DNA of 64,000 bases from an uncultured Oscillospiraceae bacterium. Its GTDB lineage: Bacteria; Bacillota; Clostridia; Oscillospirales; Oscillospiraceae. The stretch lies in assembly GCA_900757655.1 (NCBI GenBank), contig CAAEOT010000020.1:9786-73785 (forward strand). The letters run 5' to 3'. The notes under the pieces are model-generated. The model did no database searches and was not told the origin of the DNA. It saw nothing but the letters and a program-made list of their open reading frames with translations. Both the position numbers and the translations under genes were made by a program. This document shows, piece by piece, positions 44,722 to 53,578 of this stretch. Each line of letters opens with the position of its first letter. Within the stretch, counting starts at the first letter, position 1.

Positions 44722-47529
44722 ATGTCCAAGAACGATTTCAACGCCACGATCAATCTGCCGAAAACAGACTTTCCCATGCGCGCCGGCCTTGCCAAGCGGG
44801 AGCCCGAGATGCTCCAGCGCTGGTACGACATGGACCTGTACCACGAAATGCTCAAAAAGAACGACGGCAAGCCGCGCTTCAGCCTGCACGACGGCCCTCC
44901 GTTCTCCAACGGCGACATCCATATGGGCCACGCGCTCAACAAGGCGCTCAAGGACTTCATCGTCCGCTCCTACGCCATGCGCGGCTACTACACGCCCTAC
45001 ATCCCCGGCTGGGACAACCACGGCATGCCCATCGAGAGTGCCATCATCAAGGAGCAGAAGCTCAACCACAAGGCCATGAGCGTCGCCGACTTCCGCAGCG
45101 CGTGCCATGACTATGCGCAGAAATACATCGACCGCCAGATGGCCGGCTTCAAGCGCATGGGCGTCATGGGCGACTGGGAGCACCCCTACAAGACCATGAA
45201 CAAGGGCTTCGAGGCCGACGAGGTGCGTGTGTTCGGCAAGATGTATCAAAATGGCCACATCTACAAGGGCCTCAAGCCCGTGTACTGGTGCCCTCACGAT
45301 GAGACCGCCCTCGCCGAGGCGGAGATCGAGTATCAGGACGACCCGTGCACGACCGTGTACGTAAAGTTCCCGATGCACGACGACCTCGGCAAGCTGCCGA
45401 ACGTCGACCACAGCAAGCTCTTTTTCGTCATCTGGACGACGACGATCTGGACCCTGCCCGGCAACCTCGCCATCGCGCTCAACCCGCGCGAACTGTATAA
45501 CCTCGTGCAGGCCCCGAACGGCGAGGTATACATCATGGCCGACGCCCTGACCGAGAAGGTCATGCACATCGGCGGCTTTGACAGCTACGAGGTGCTCGAG
45601 CAGCACCCGGGCGACTTCTTTGAGAACATGCTCGCCGACCATCCGTTCCTGCCCAAGACCTCGCGTCTGGTGCTGGCGGACTACGTCACCATGGATTCCG
45701 GCACCGGCTGCGTGCACACCGCGCCCGGCTTCGGCGCCGACGACTACCTGACCTGCAAGCGCTACGGTATGGACATGGTCGTGCCCGTGGACGATCAGGG
45801 CCGCCACACCGACTACGCCGGCAAGTACGCCGGTATGTCCACGGAGGAGTCCAACCCCGTCATCCTCGCGGACATGAAGGCTGCCGGTTCCCTGTTCGCC
45901 AGCGAGGACATCGTGCACAGCTACCCGCACTGCTGGCGCTGCAAGCAGCCGATCATCTTCCGCGCCACACCGCAGTGGTTCTGCTCCGTCGATTCGTTCA
46001 AGGAGGAGGCCGTCGCCGCGTGCGAGAACGTGCGCTGGCTCCCCGCGTGGGGCAAGGAGCGCATGGCCGCCATGATCCGCGAGCGCGCCGACTGGTGCAT
46101 CTCCCGCCAGCGCCGCTGGGGCCTGCCGATCCCGGTGTTCTACTGCGATGACTGCCACAAGCCCGTGTGCAACGAAGAGAGCATCGAGGCAGTGGCCAAG
46201 CTCTTTGAAAAGGAAGGCAGCAACGCCTGGTTCGACCGCCCGGCGGCCGACATCCTGCCCGAAGGCTTCACCTGCCCGCACTGCGGCGGCAAGCACTTCA
46301 CCCAGGAGACCGACACCCTCGACGGCTGGTTCGACTCCGGCTCCACCCACGTCGCCGCCATGCAGCGCGACCAGGGCTTCTGGCCGGCGGATATGTATAT
46401 CGAGGGCGGCGACCAGTACCGCGGCTGGTTCCAGTCGTCCCTGCTCGTGGCCGTCGGCGCGCTCGGCAAGGGCGCCCCGTACCGCGAGTGCCTGACCCAC
46501 GGCTGGACCGTGGACGGCGAGGGCAAGGCCATGCACAAGTCCCTCGGCAACGGCATGGATCCGGCCGAGATTATCAACGAATTCGGCGCCGATATGCTGC
46601 GTCTCTGGGCCGGCAGCGCCGACTACCACGCCGATATGCGCTGCTCCAAGGAGATCTTCAAGCAGCTGACACAAAACTACCTCAAGTTCCGCAACACAGC
46701 GCGCTACTGCCTCGGCAACCTCGACGGGTTCGACGCCGGGCACCTCGTCGCGCCGGAGGATATGCTCCCGCTCGACCGCTGGGCCATCACGAAGCTCAAC
46801 GATCTCATCCGCCGCGTAGCCAAGGCGTATGATAACTATGAATTCCACGTGGTCTCGCACGCGATCAACGACTTCTGCGTCGTGGAGCTCTCGAGCTTCT
46901 ATCTCGACATCATCAAGGACCGCCTCTACTGCGAGGAGCGCAACGGGCTCAAGCGCCGCAGCGCGCAGACAGCCCTGTTCCTCATCCTCGACAGCATGAC
47001 GAAGATGTTCGCGCCGATCCTCGCCTTCACCTGCGACGAGATCTGGCTGGCCATGCCGCACCGCGCCGAGGACGACGCGCGCAACGTGCTGCTCAACGTC
47101 ATGAACCAGCCGTTCGACGCCTACGCACTCAGCAACGACGAGCTCGCCAAGTGGGACCAGCTGATCCGCGTCCGCACGGATGTCAACGGCGTGCTCGAGG
47201 CCGCTCGCGCCGAAAAGCGCATCGGCAAGCCGCTCGAGGCTGCCGTGACGCTGCGCGCCGACGATGATGCCGCCAAGGCCGCGCTCGACGACGTGCAGAG
47301 CATGAACCTGCCCGAGCTGCTCATCGTGTCGCAGTGCCTCGTCGGCGGCGACGTGCCGGAAGACGCCGTCACCGGTGCCGGCACGAATTTCCCCGGCCTG
47401 CACATCTCCGTGCGCAACGCGCCCGGCACCAAGTGCCCGCGCTGCTGGATGCACTCCGAGCAGGCCGACCCCGAGACCGGACTGTGCCCGCGCTGCGCCG
47501 CCGTCGTCGCCGCGCAGAAGGCGGAGTAA
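44722..47529 (+). CDS. ileS: Isoleucyl-tRNA synthetase
   Basis: 935 residues. Class I HIGH motif present as HMGH in GDIHMGHALN (residues ~63-72), the CP1 editing domain with TTIWTLPGN (~240), the second signature appearing as KAMHKSLGN (~600; normally KMSKS) and a C-terminal zinc site CPRCWMHSE...CPRC (~904-926). Charges tRNA-Ile. ATG 44722 with GAGAGGAG about 12 bases upstream. lspA starts 42 bp after the stop. Confidence 0.96.
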   Translation: MSKNDFNATINLPKTDFPMRAGLAKREPEMLQRWYDMDLYHEMLKKNDGKPRFSLHDGPPFSNGDIHMGHALNKALKDFIVRSYAMRGYYTPYIPGWDNHGMPIESAIIKEQKLNHKAMSVADFRSACHDYAQKYIDRQMAGFKRMGVMGDWEHPYKTMNKGFEADEVRVFGKMYQNGHIYKGLKPVYWCPHDETALAEAEIEYQDDPCTTVYVKFPMHDDLGKLPNVDHSKLFFVIWTTTIWTLPGNLAIALNPRELYNLVQAPNGEVYIMADALTEKVMHIGGFDSYEVLEQHPGDFFENMLADHPFLPKTSRLVLADYVTMDSGTGCVHTAPGFGADDYLTCKRYGMDMVVPVDDQGRHTDYAGKYAGMSTEESNPVILADMKAAGSLFASEDIVHSYPHCWRCKQPIIFRATPQWFCSVDSFKEEAVAACENVRWLPAWGKERMAAMIRERADWCISRQRRWGLPIPVFYCDDCHKPVCNEESIEAVAKLFEKEGSNAWFDRPAADILPEGFTCPHCGGKHFTQETDTLDGWFDSGSTHVAAMQRDQGFWPADMYIEGGDQYRGWFQSSLLVAVGALGKGAPYRECLTHGWTVDGEGKAMHKSLGNGMDPAEIINEFGADMLRLWAGSADYHADMRCSKEIFKQLTQNYLKFRNTARYCLGNLDGFDAGHLVAPEDMLPLDRWAITKLNDLIRRVAKAYDNYEFHVVSHAINDFCVVELSSFYLDIIKDRLYCEERNGLKRRSAQTALFLILDSMTKMFAPILAFTCDEIWLAMPHRAEDDARNVLLNVMNQPFDAYALSNDELAKWDQLIRVRTDVNGVLEAARAEKRIGKPLEAAVTLRADDDAAKAALDDVQSMNLPELLIVSQCLVGGDVPEDAVTGAGTNFPGLHISVRNAPGTKCPRCWMHSEQADPETGLCPRCAAVVAAQKAE

Positions 47530-47571
47530 ACCACCGATCCCAAAATCCTGATCCGAAAGCGAGGAACCGCT

Positions 47572-48498
47572 ATGTGGTATGCCATCGTAGCCATCCTGAT
47601 CCTCATCGCTGACCAAGGCCTGAAGTACTGGGTCACGCTCAACATCCCGCTCGACACCGGGCACGTCACGCTCATCCCCGGCGTGCTGGAGCTGACGAAT
47701 ATCCACAACAACGGCGCCGCGTTCAGCATCCTGCAGCACGCGCCGCACTGGATCTTCGTCATCTTCACGGTCGTGTTCGCCGCCATCGCGGTGTTCTGCC
47801 TGCGGCGCAACGTCGTGCACGGCAAGATCGGCCGCTGGTCGGTCGTGCTCGTGCTGGCCGGCGCGGTCGGCAACTGCATCGACCGCATCCTCAGCGGCTA
47901 TGTGGTGGACATGTTCAATTTCCTGTTCGTGCGCTTCGCCGTGTTCAACCTGGCGGATATCTTCATCGTCGTGGCCGGCATCGCCCTGTGCCTGCACGTC
48001 ATCTTCTACCGGGGTGACGGCAGCGAGGACGCACCTGCGCCCAAAAAAGCGCGCAAGCCCCGCAAGCGCGCGGATGCCTCCGCCCGGGCGCACAAGCTGC
48101 ACCTGCCCGTCCGGCAGAAGCAGCCCATCGAGCAGCCCGCCGCGCCGAAAGAACCCGCCGCGCAGCCGGCTGCCCCGGCCCCGGCGAAGGATGATCCGTT
48201 CGCGGCGTGGGACCGCGCCCCCGTGCAGGCGCAGCCGGTGACCCCGGCAGCGCCGCCCGCACCAAATACCCCGGCAGCGCCCGCCACTCCGGCACCGGTA
48301 CAGGCAGCACCCGAGGCAGCAGCGCCCGCCGCTCCCAGCGCGGAGACGGCTCCGGCGGATCCCCTGCTCGCCTACCTCAACAGCACGCCCGCCGCGCCGG
48401 TCGAGCCAGAAGCCCCGGCCAAGGACACGGACGCCGCCCCGACGGACGGCGAGAGCTACTCGCTCGACGATATTTTGGCGGAGTTTTCGGATCTCTGA
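47572..48498 (+). CDS. lspA: Signal peptidase II (LspA) with long C-terminal extension
   Basis: 308 residues against ~150-170 for the family. The four-helix protease is residues 1-148: GGALGN-type motif present as GAVGNCIDR (~98-106, first catalytic Asp) and FNLADIF (~125-131, second Asp), so it should process prolipoproteins. After ~148 comes a basic, then Ala/Pro-rich tail of 160 residues rich in PAAP blocks, ending in the acidic SYSLDDILAEFSDL. The tail has no membrane segment, so it is cytoplasmic by the family's topology. Overlaps the rluD-like gene by one base (TGATG). Confidence 0.9.
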   Translation: MWYAIVAILILIADQGLKYWVTLNIPLDTGHVTLIPGVLELTNIHNNGAAFSILQHAPHWIFVIFTVVFAAIAVFCLRRNVVHGKIGRWSVVLVLAGAVGNCIDRILSGYVVDMFNFLFVRFAVFNLADIFIVVAGIALCLHVIFYRGDGSEDAPAPKKARKPRKRADASARAHKLHLPVRQKQPIEQPAAPKEPAAQPAAPAPAKDDPFAAWDRAPVQAQPVTPAAPPAPNTPAAPATPAPVQAAPEAAAPAAPSAETAPADPLLAYLNSTPAAPVEPEAPAKDTDAAPTDGESYSLDDILAEFSDL

Positions 48499-49415
48499 TG
48501 GAACAACGAACGATTCAAACACAGGAGAGCGCCGAGCGGATCGACGCTCTCCTTGCGCGCTCTTTTCCGGAGCTCACGCGCAGCGCCGCCCAGCGGCTGC
48601 TCGCGCAGGGCGCGGTGACAAAAGACGGCGCGCCCGTGAAGAAAAACTACAAGACAGCGCCCGGCGACACGTTTGTCGTCACGCTGCCGGATGCCGCGCC
48701 CTCGGAGTTGGTGGCGCAGGATCTGCCGCTGGACGTGGTGTATGAGGACGATGACCTCATCGTCGTCAATAAGCCGCGCGGCATGGTCGTGCACCCCGCG
48801 CCCGGCCACGAGGACGGCACGCTCGTCAACGCCCTGCTCGCCCACTGCGGCGACAGCCTCTCCGGCGTCGGCGGGGAGCGGCGGCCCGGCATCGTGCACC
48901 GCATCGACAAGGACACATCCGGTCTGCTCGTCGCGGCGAAAAACGACTTTGCGCATCTTGCGCTCTCGGCGCAGCTGGCCGACCATACGATGGCCCGCAC
49001 GTATGAGGCCGTCGTCTGCGGCAATCTGCGCGAAGATGCCGGCACGGTCGACGCGCCCATCGGCCGCCACCCGACGGACCGCAAGCGCATGGCCGTGACG
49101 GCCAAAAACGCCCGCCACGCGGTCACGCACTGGTCGGTCATCGCGCGCTACAACGGCTACACGCACATCCGCTGCGAGCTGGAGACCGGCCGCACGCACC
49201 AGATCCGCGTGCACATGGCGCACATCGGCCACCCTCTGCTCGGCGATCTGGTCTACGGCCACAAGCGGCCGGAAAAGGGCCTGAGCGGGCAGTGCCTGCA
49301 CGCGCGGGCGCTGCGCTTCATCCACCCGCGCACCGGCGCGCTCGTGACGTTCACGTGCCCGCTGCCGGACTATTTTCAGGACGTGCTGGCGCGCCTCGGC
49401 CCGCCGGTCGGCTGA
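48498..49415 (+). CDS. RluA-family pseudouridine synthase (RluD type)
   Basis: 305 residues. N-terminal S4 RNA-binding domain (~16-75), catalytic Asp in HRIDKDTSGLLVAAKN (residues ~134-149, Asp in RxDxxTSG), and KRPEKGL-like tail region. Modifies 23S rRNA helix 69 in the RluD group. Start ATG 48498 overlaps the lspA stop, as in the conserved lspA-rluD pair. Confidence 0.92.
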   Translation: MEQRTIQTQESAERIDALLARSFPELTRSAAQRLLAQGAVTKDGAPVKKNYKTAPGDTFVVTLPDAAPSELVAQDLPLDVVYEDDDLIVVNKPRGMVVHPAPGHEDGTLVNALLAHCGDSLSGVGGERRPGIVHRIDKDTSGLLVAAKNDFAHLALSAQLADHTMARTYEAVVCGNLREDAGTVDAPIGRHPTDRKRMAVTAKNARHAVTHWSVIARYNGYTHIRCELETGRTHQIRVHMAHIGHPLLGDLVYGHKRPEKGLSGQCLHARALRFIHPRTGALVTFTCPLPDYFQDVLARLGPPVG

Positions 49416-49433
49416 TCAGAAAGGAGCATTCGC

Positions 49434-49910
49434 ATGCGCAGATCCGATCGTGAGATCACCGATTTTCAGGAGCTCATCACCGTCATGAGCGGCTGCGACG
49501 TCTGCCGCCTCGCCCTGCATGACGAGCCGTATCCCTACATCCTGCCACTGAACTTCGGTCTGGAGGTTGACGGCGAGACCGTCCGTCTGTACTTTCACGG
49601 CGCGAACGCCGGCACAAAGTACGACCTCATCGCCAGAAATCCGAACGTCGCCTTTGAGATGGATCGCGGCCACGAGCTCATCCTCGACGACGAGCACGGC
49701 AACTGCACCATGACCTATGAGAGCGTCATCGGTCAGGGCCGCATCGCAATCGTGCCGGACGCGCAGAAGGAGCACGCGCTGAGCGTGCTCATGGCGCAGT
49801 ACCGCGCGCCGGACTTCCCGTATTCCAAGGCCGTCATTCCCGCGACGACCGTCCTGTTCCTGACCGTCGAGCACATGACCGGCAAGCGCCGCGCGAAAAA
49901 ACACGGGTGA
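49434..49910 (+). CDS. Pyridoxamine 5'-phosphate oxidase-like protein (NimA/nitroimidazole resistance family)
   Basis: 158 residues, split-barrel flavin-binding fold. The start RRSDREITDFQELITVM and LPLNFGLEVDG (residues ~38-48), YFHGANAGTKYDLIARNPNV (~51-70) match the Nim family, which in Bacteroides reduces nitroimidazoles to amines; most homologues are uncharacterised flavoproteins. AAAGGAG upstream, 18 bp after the rluD-like gene, with a strong terminator after it. Confidence 0.88.
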   Translation: MRRSDREITDFQELITVMSGCDVCRLALHDEPYPYILPLNFGLEVDGETVRLYFHGANAGTKYDLIARNPNVAFEMDRGHELILDDEHGNCTMTYESVIGQGRIAIVPDAQKEHALSVLMAQYRAPDFPYSKAVIPATTVLFLTVEHMTGKRRAKKHG

Positions 49911-49929
49911 GCACCGCTCCCCCGGCAGC

Positions 49930-49970
49930 AAAACACCCTCCGCAGGCAAAGCCTGCGGAGGGTGTTTTTC
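49930..49970. terminator. Terminator after the Nim-family gene
   Basis: AACACCCTCCGCAGGC / GCCTGCGGAGGGTGTT, 3-base loop, TTTTTC: very strong, and with A-run on the left, so it also stops the converging flavodoxin gene. Confidence 0.95.
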
Positions 49971-49986
49971 GTGATACCGCCGAAAA

Positions 49987-50604
49987 TCAGCGGATGAAAT
50001 TGGTGAACTTGCGCACTTCCGTCTCCGGGCGCGGAACACCGGCGGCGTCCCCCGCCGCGATGCACTGCAGCAGCCAGAGCAGATTGCGCGCGAGCTGGCG
50101 CATGGTCTGCAGGCCCTCCTCGTCCTGCGCGACGTCCTCCGGGCGCGCACCGTGTACCATCGGCCAGTACTGCGAGGACACGACCGGCATGTTCGAGATC
50201 ATCGGGTATTTGACCAGCTGATCGAGCGCGGCCGTCGTGCCCGCGCGCCGCGCCGAGACGACGCAGGCGCAGGGCTTGTTCGCCCAGCCGTCGCCGGCGT
50301 AGAACAGTCGGTCGCAGAACGCCGACATCGCGCCGGAGATTCCGGCATAGTGCACCGGGGACGCGAGCACGAGCGCATCCGCCGTCTCCATCGCGTCAAT
50401 GGCGTCGTTCACCAGGCCGCCGCGCACGCAGTGCCCGGTCGCATTGCATCCACCGCAGGCGGTGCAGCCGCCGGCCTGCTCTGCGCCGACGGTCAGGATC
50501 TGCGTTTCAACCCCCGCCGCCTGAAGCACCTGCTCCATTTCGTGCAGGGCGGTGTATGTGCAGCCGCGCGGGTGCGGGCTACCGTTGATCATGAGAATTT
50601 TCAT
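49987..50604 (-). CDS. Flavodoxin-like NAD(P)H-dependent FMN reductase with ferredoxin-like Cys motif
   Basis: 205 residues, NADPH-dependent FMN reductase/iron-sulfur flavoprotein family. FMN phosphate loop MINGSPHPRGCTYTAL (residues ~5-20), a CTACGGC pattern (~48-54, CxxCGxC) and the ALVLASPVHYAGISG flavin-ring loop (~77-91). Reduces flavins or quinone-like substrates. Its N-terminal coding sequence has a truncated near-copy at 62119. GAGGTGAT site upstream. Confidence 0.88.
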   Translation of the reverse strand: MKILMINGSPHPRGCTYTALHEMEQVLQAAGVETQILTVGAEQAGGCTACGGCNATGHCVRGGLVNDAIDAMETADALVLASPVHYAGISGAMSAFCDRLFYAGDGWANKPCACVVSARRAGTTAALDQLVKYPMISNMPVVSSQYWPMVHGARPEDVAQDEEGLQTMRQLARNLLWLLQCIAAGDAAGVPRPETEVRKFTNFIR

Positions 50605-50686
50605 TGTATCACCTCAAGCGCAGGATAGCACAAATCGCCGACCCACGCAAGGCAGCGCCCCGGCTGATTCCCGCACATGGGCAAAG

Positions 50687-50730
50687 ATAAAAACGCCCTC
50701 CGGACGGTTTCTCACCCGGAGGGCGTTTCT
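50687..50730 (-). terminator. Terminator of the permease operon
   Basis: AAACGCCCTCCGG / CCGGAGGGCGTTT with 12-base loop; on the minus strand TTTTTAT follows. A second, imperfect GCCCCG-AAGGCC hairpin at 50749-50775 lies between it and the permease stop. Confidence 0.75.
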
Positions 50731-50816
50731 GCAGCGCAAACAACGATTGCCCCGAAGGCCGATGGCCTGCGGGGCGGTGTTTTCTATTGGGGGACATGCG
50801 CTCGCGCACATGCACA

Positions 50817-52130
50817 TCAGCAGAGGCCGGGGAACAGCGCGCACATCACGATGACGGCGGCCGTGCCGCAGGTCGTGGCAATGACCGTTGTGATGAACAT
50901 AGGCGGATAGATCTCCCTGAGCTTCATGCGGCACATCGGCAGCAGCATCAGGATGGCGCCGGAGTACGGCATGGAATCGAGCGTCGTCGCGGCAAAGCAG
51001 GCGATACGGTGGATCGCGTTGACATTGAGCCCGAGATCGAGCAGCTTCGGTGCGATGAGCGGCAGAGAGATCAGCTGGCCGGTGGAGGAACCGCCGGTGA
51101 GCATGCACATGACGGCGACGACCACGGCGCAGATCAGCATCGGGGACATGTTGATGCCGGTGATGGCATTGAGCATGGTCGTGAACGCTTCCGTGTTGGT
51201 CACGACGCCGGCAAAGCCGCAGATGGCCGCGACCGTCAGCGACATGTGGATGGAGTCCGCCGCGCCGGTGCTGATGAGCTCACGCAGGTTCTTCGCCTTG
51301 AGCTGCTTCCAGAACAGCAGGATGGACAAAACGGTGCTGCCGATCACGCAGATGTTGATGTTGATCTTCAGAATGTTGAAGGCGACAAAGAGCGCGACCA
51401 GCGGAATGAGCGCGATCCAGAAATTCGGCCGCGGCGTGTTCTTGTCATAGTGCGGATCGAGGGGGTGGAGCTCAAAATGCTCGCCCTTGGCCCGCGCCTT
51501 GTTGATGTAGATATTCATCAGGACGATGATGACGACGACTTCGACCGCCGCGCCGACAAGGCCGGGGACGAGCGCCACATCCGCCGCCGTGCCGAGGGCG
51601 GTCATGGCGGCGACGTTGGTCACCTGCGGGCTGCCGGGCATGGTCAGCGTAAACGTATAGGAAGCCGCGGCGAGCACGCCGAGGATAAAGCGCTTGGGAA
51701 TGTCGCAATATTCAAAGATCGTGAGCGCGACCGGGTACATGAGCACGATGAACACGCTGGCATTGATGCCGCCCATGCAGAGGATGACGCCGATGGCAAC
51801 AATGACCGCGACCGCGATCACATTTTTCTTCGTGTTGCTGGCGCCGGGCCGCAGGAGCTTGCTCATGATCGTGTCGGCGATGGAGAAGGCCGCGCCGCTC
51901 TCCGAATAGATCTTTGACTGAATGCTGCCGAACAGCAGCAGGAAGAAGAAGCTTTTGATCGGGACGAACATGCCGTTGACATAGGAGCCGAGCAGCGTGT
52001 CCATGAACGGGAGCACGTTAAACGCGATCACGACCGCCGCGCCCACGATCGAAGCGATATATACGGACCAGTCCTTGTAGCAAAGATAGATCACGACAAG
52101 GAAACCGAGAATACAACCAACTACGCCCAT
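50817..52130 (-). CDS. GntP-family permease
   Basis: 437 residues with about 12-14 membrane helices. The N-terminal GCILGFLVVIYLCYKDWSVY and the GGSSTGQLISLPLI (residues ~343-356) and GGINASVFIVLMYPV (~120) stretches are typical of GntP/gluconate:H+ symporters and related carboxylate permeases. Imports a sugar acid or other organic acid. Last gene of the accessory cluster; a 123-bp gap with a strong hairpin separates it from the MFS gene upstream. Confidence 0.85.
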   Translation of the reverse strand: MGVVGCILGFLVVIYLCYKDWSVYIASIVGAAVVIAFNVLPFMDTLLGSYVNGMFVPIKSFFFLLLFGSIQSKIYSESGAAFSIADTIMSKLLRPGASNTKKNVIAVAVIVAIGVILCMGGINASVFIVLMYPVALTIFEYCDIPKRFILGVLAAASYTFTLTMPGSPQVTNVAAMTALGTAADVALVPGLVGAAVEVVVIIVLMNIYINKARAKGEHFELHPLDPHYDKNTPRPNFWIALIPLVALFVAFNILKININICVIGSTVLSILLFWKQLKAKNLRELISTGAADSIHMSLTVAAICGFAGVVTNTEAFTTMLNAITGINMSPMLICAVVVAVMCMLTGGSSTGQLISLPLIAPKLLDLGLNVNAIHRIACFAATTLDSMPYSGAILMLLPMCRMKLREIYPPMFITTVIATTCGTAAVIVMCALFPGLC

Positions 52131-52174
52131 AGGATGCTACCTTTCGTATTGATGTCGGTCTCTCCGCTTACTGT

Positions 52175-52212
52175 GCGGCATGACCGGAGGAAGGGAAAAC
52201 CGGCCATGCCGC
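52175..52212. repeat. Strong hairpin between the MFS and GntP genes
   Basis: GCGGCATG and CCGG arms pairing with CCGG and CATGCCGC, loop of 12 bases with one bulge. No T-run follows, so mRNA stabiliser or processing site rather than terminator. Confidence 0.6.
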
Positions 52213-52253
52213 AAATATGAGGGGAGGATGGTGTGCGGATGATGCTGCGCGGA

Positions 52254-53537
52254 TCAGGCCTGCGCGGCCTTTTCCTGCGCAGCCTTTTCTTCTGCGGCGA
52301 CCTCAGCCAGCGTGCGTCTCTTGGGCTGGGGGATGGTGGTGTAGAAGATGACGGCGATGATGCAGGCGATGATGGCATAGACCATGGAGGCAGTGTAGCT
52401 GCCGGTGGCCTTGACCAATGCCGAACTGATCTTCGGGCTGATGAAGGTGCAGATGATCATATAGCCGAGCATGCAGATGCCGAAGATGCCGCCGGCATAC
52501 TTGGAGCCGTAGGTCTCCTGAACGGCGACCGGGTGGCAGCAGTTCGTCGCGCCGAAGCCGACTGCCAGCAGGACATAGGCAATGTAGAACATGGCCAGGC
52601 TGTTGGCAAACATCAGGCAGAGCGAAGAAGCAACGGAGCAGATGCCGCAGATCGTATAGACCTTGCGGTAGCCGAGCTTGTCGATGAGCGCGCCCATGCC
52701 GAAACGGCCGATGACGTTGCAGATCGAGTAGATCGACACGCCGATGGTGGCCGCGTTGAGCGAGTAGCCCGCGTCCGAAATGAGAACGGAGAAGCGGGGG
52801 TAGCAGATGATGTACATGGTCGGGAACAGGCCGTAGCCGAGGAACAGGTGCCAGTAGCCGCGGGTCCGGAACGCCTGGCCGGGCGTCAGGCTCTCGAGCT
52901 GCGTAGCCGCGAGCTTGGGATCGTCCGCCTTGGCCTTCCAGCCAGCCGGGGCATAGCCCACCGGGGCGGATTTGAGGCCGATGGCCGCGCAGATACCGAT
53001 GACGATGATCGCGCCACCGACGATGTAGAGCGTGACGATGATGCCGATGCTGCCGATGAGCTTGACGATCAGGGGCGCGAGGAAGGTGGCGGAGCCGCCG
53101 TTAAAGGCCATGCACAGGCCGGAGGCAAAACCGCGCTTGTCGGGGTACCAGCCGGTCGCGCAGTAGGTGCTGCCGGTGTACGTGAAGCCGACGCCGAGAC
53201 CCTGCAGGACGCTGAAGGTGATGTACAGCATCCAGGGGGAGCCGGAGGGGACCATGCCGGACAGCAGGAACGCGAGGCCCAGCAGGATGCAGCCGAGGAT
53301 GAGCGTTTTCTTGGCGCCGATCTTGCCGAGCAGCCAGCCGCTGAGGATGTGGCCGGGCGTCTGCATGAAGGCCATATAGGTGGCGACGCCGGCAATGGCT
53401 TCCGTCGTCCAGCCGAAGTGCTTTGCCATCGGGGAGACGAAAACGGCCGCGGAGTTGACGATGCCGCACATGGCGAGCACGATCAGGGCACGCACCAGAA
53501 TACCTGTGCGATTCGGTGTTTTGATTGCGTTGTCCAT
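52254..53537 (-). CDS. MFS transporter, OFA (oxalate/formate antiporter-like) type
   Basis: 427 residues and 12 predicted helices, beginning LVRALIVLAMCGIVNSAAVF and with the OFA-type pattern: a FGWTTE segment after helix 1, GLGVGFTYTGSTYCATGWYPD (split at ~128-148) with the RGFASGL motif (~155), and a second-half repeat. The C-terminus ends in an acidic/basic Ala-rich tail. Probably exchanges an organic anion. Cluster gene, 41 bp after the SDR gene. Confidence 0.85.
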   Translation of the reverse strand: MDNAIKTPNRTGILVRALIVLAMCGIVNSAAVFVSPMAKHFGWTTEAIAGVATYMAFMQTPGHILSGWLLGKIGAKKTLILGCILLGLAFLLSGMVPSGSPWMLYITFSVLQGLGVGFTYTGSTYCATGWYPDKRGFASGLCMAFNGGSATFLAPLIVKLIGSIGIIVTLYIVGGAIIVIGICAAIGLKSAPVGYAPAGWKAKADDPKLAATQLESLTPGQAFRTRGYWHLFLGYGLFPTMYIICYPRFSVLISDAGYSLNAATIGVSIYSICNVIGRFGMGALIDKLGYRKVYTICGICSVASSLCLMFANSLAMFYIAYVLLAVGFGATNCCHPVAVQETYGSKYAGGIFGICMLGYMIICTFISPKISSALVKATGSYTASMVYAIIACIIAVIFYTTIPQPKRRTLAEVAAEEKAAQEKAAQA

Positions 53538-53578
53538 ATCTTTCTCCTTATATCTTCATATTGTTCTGAGCGGATGTG

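Noticed and set aside
44638..48522. 1294-codon minus-strand frame antisense to ileS and lspA
   Set aside because: Shadow frame with Val/His/Arg bias; the plus-strand genes carry all motifs.
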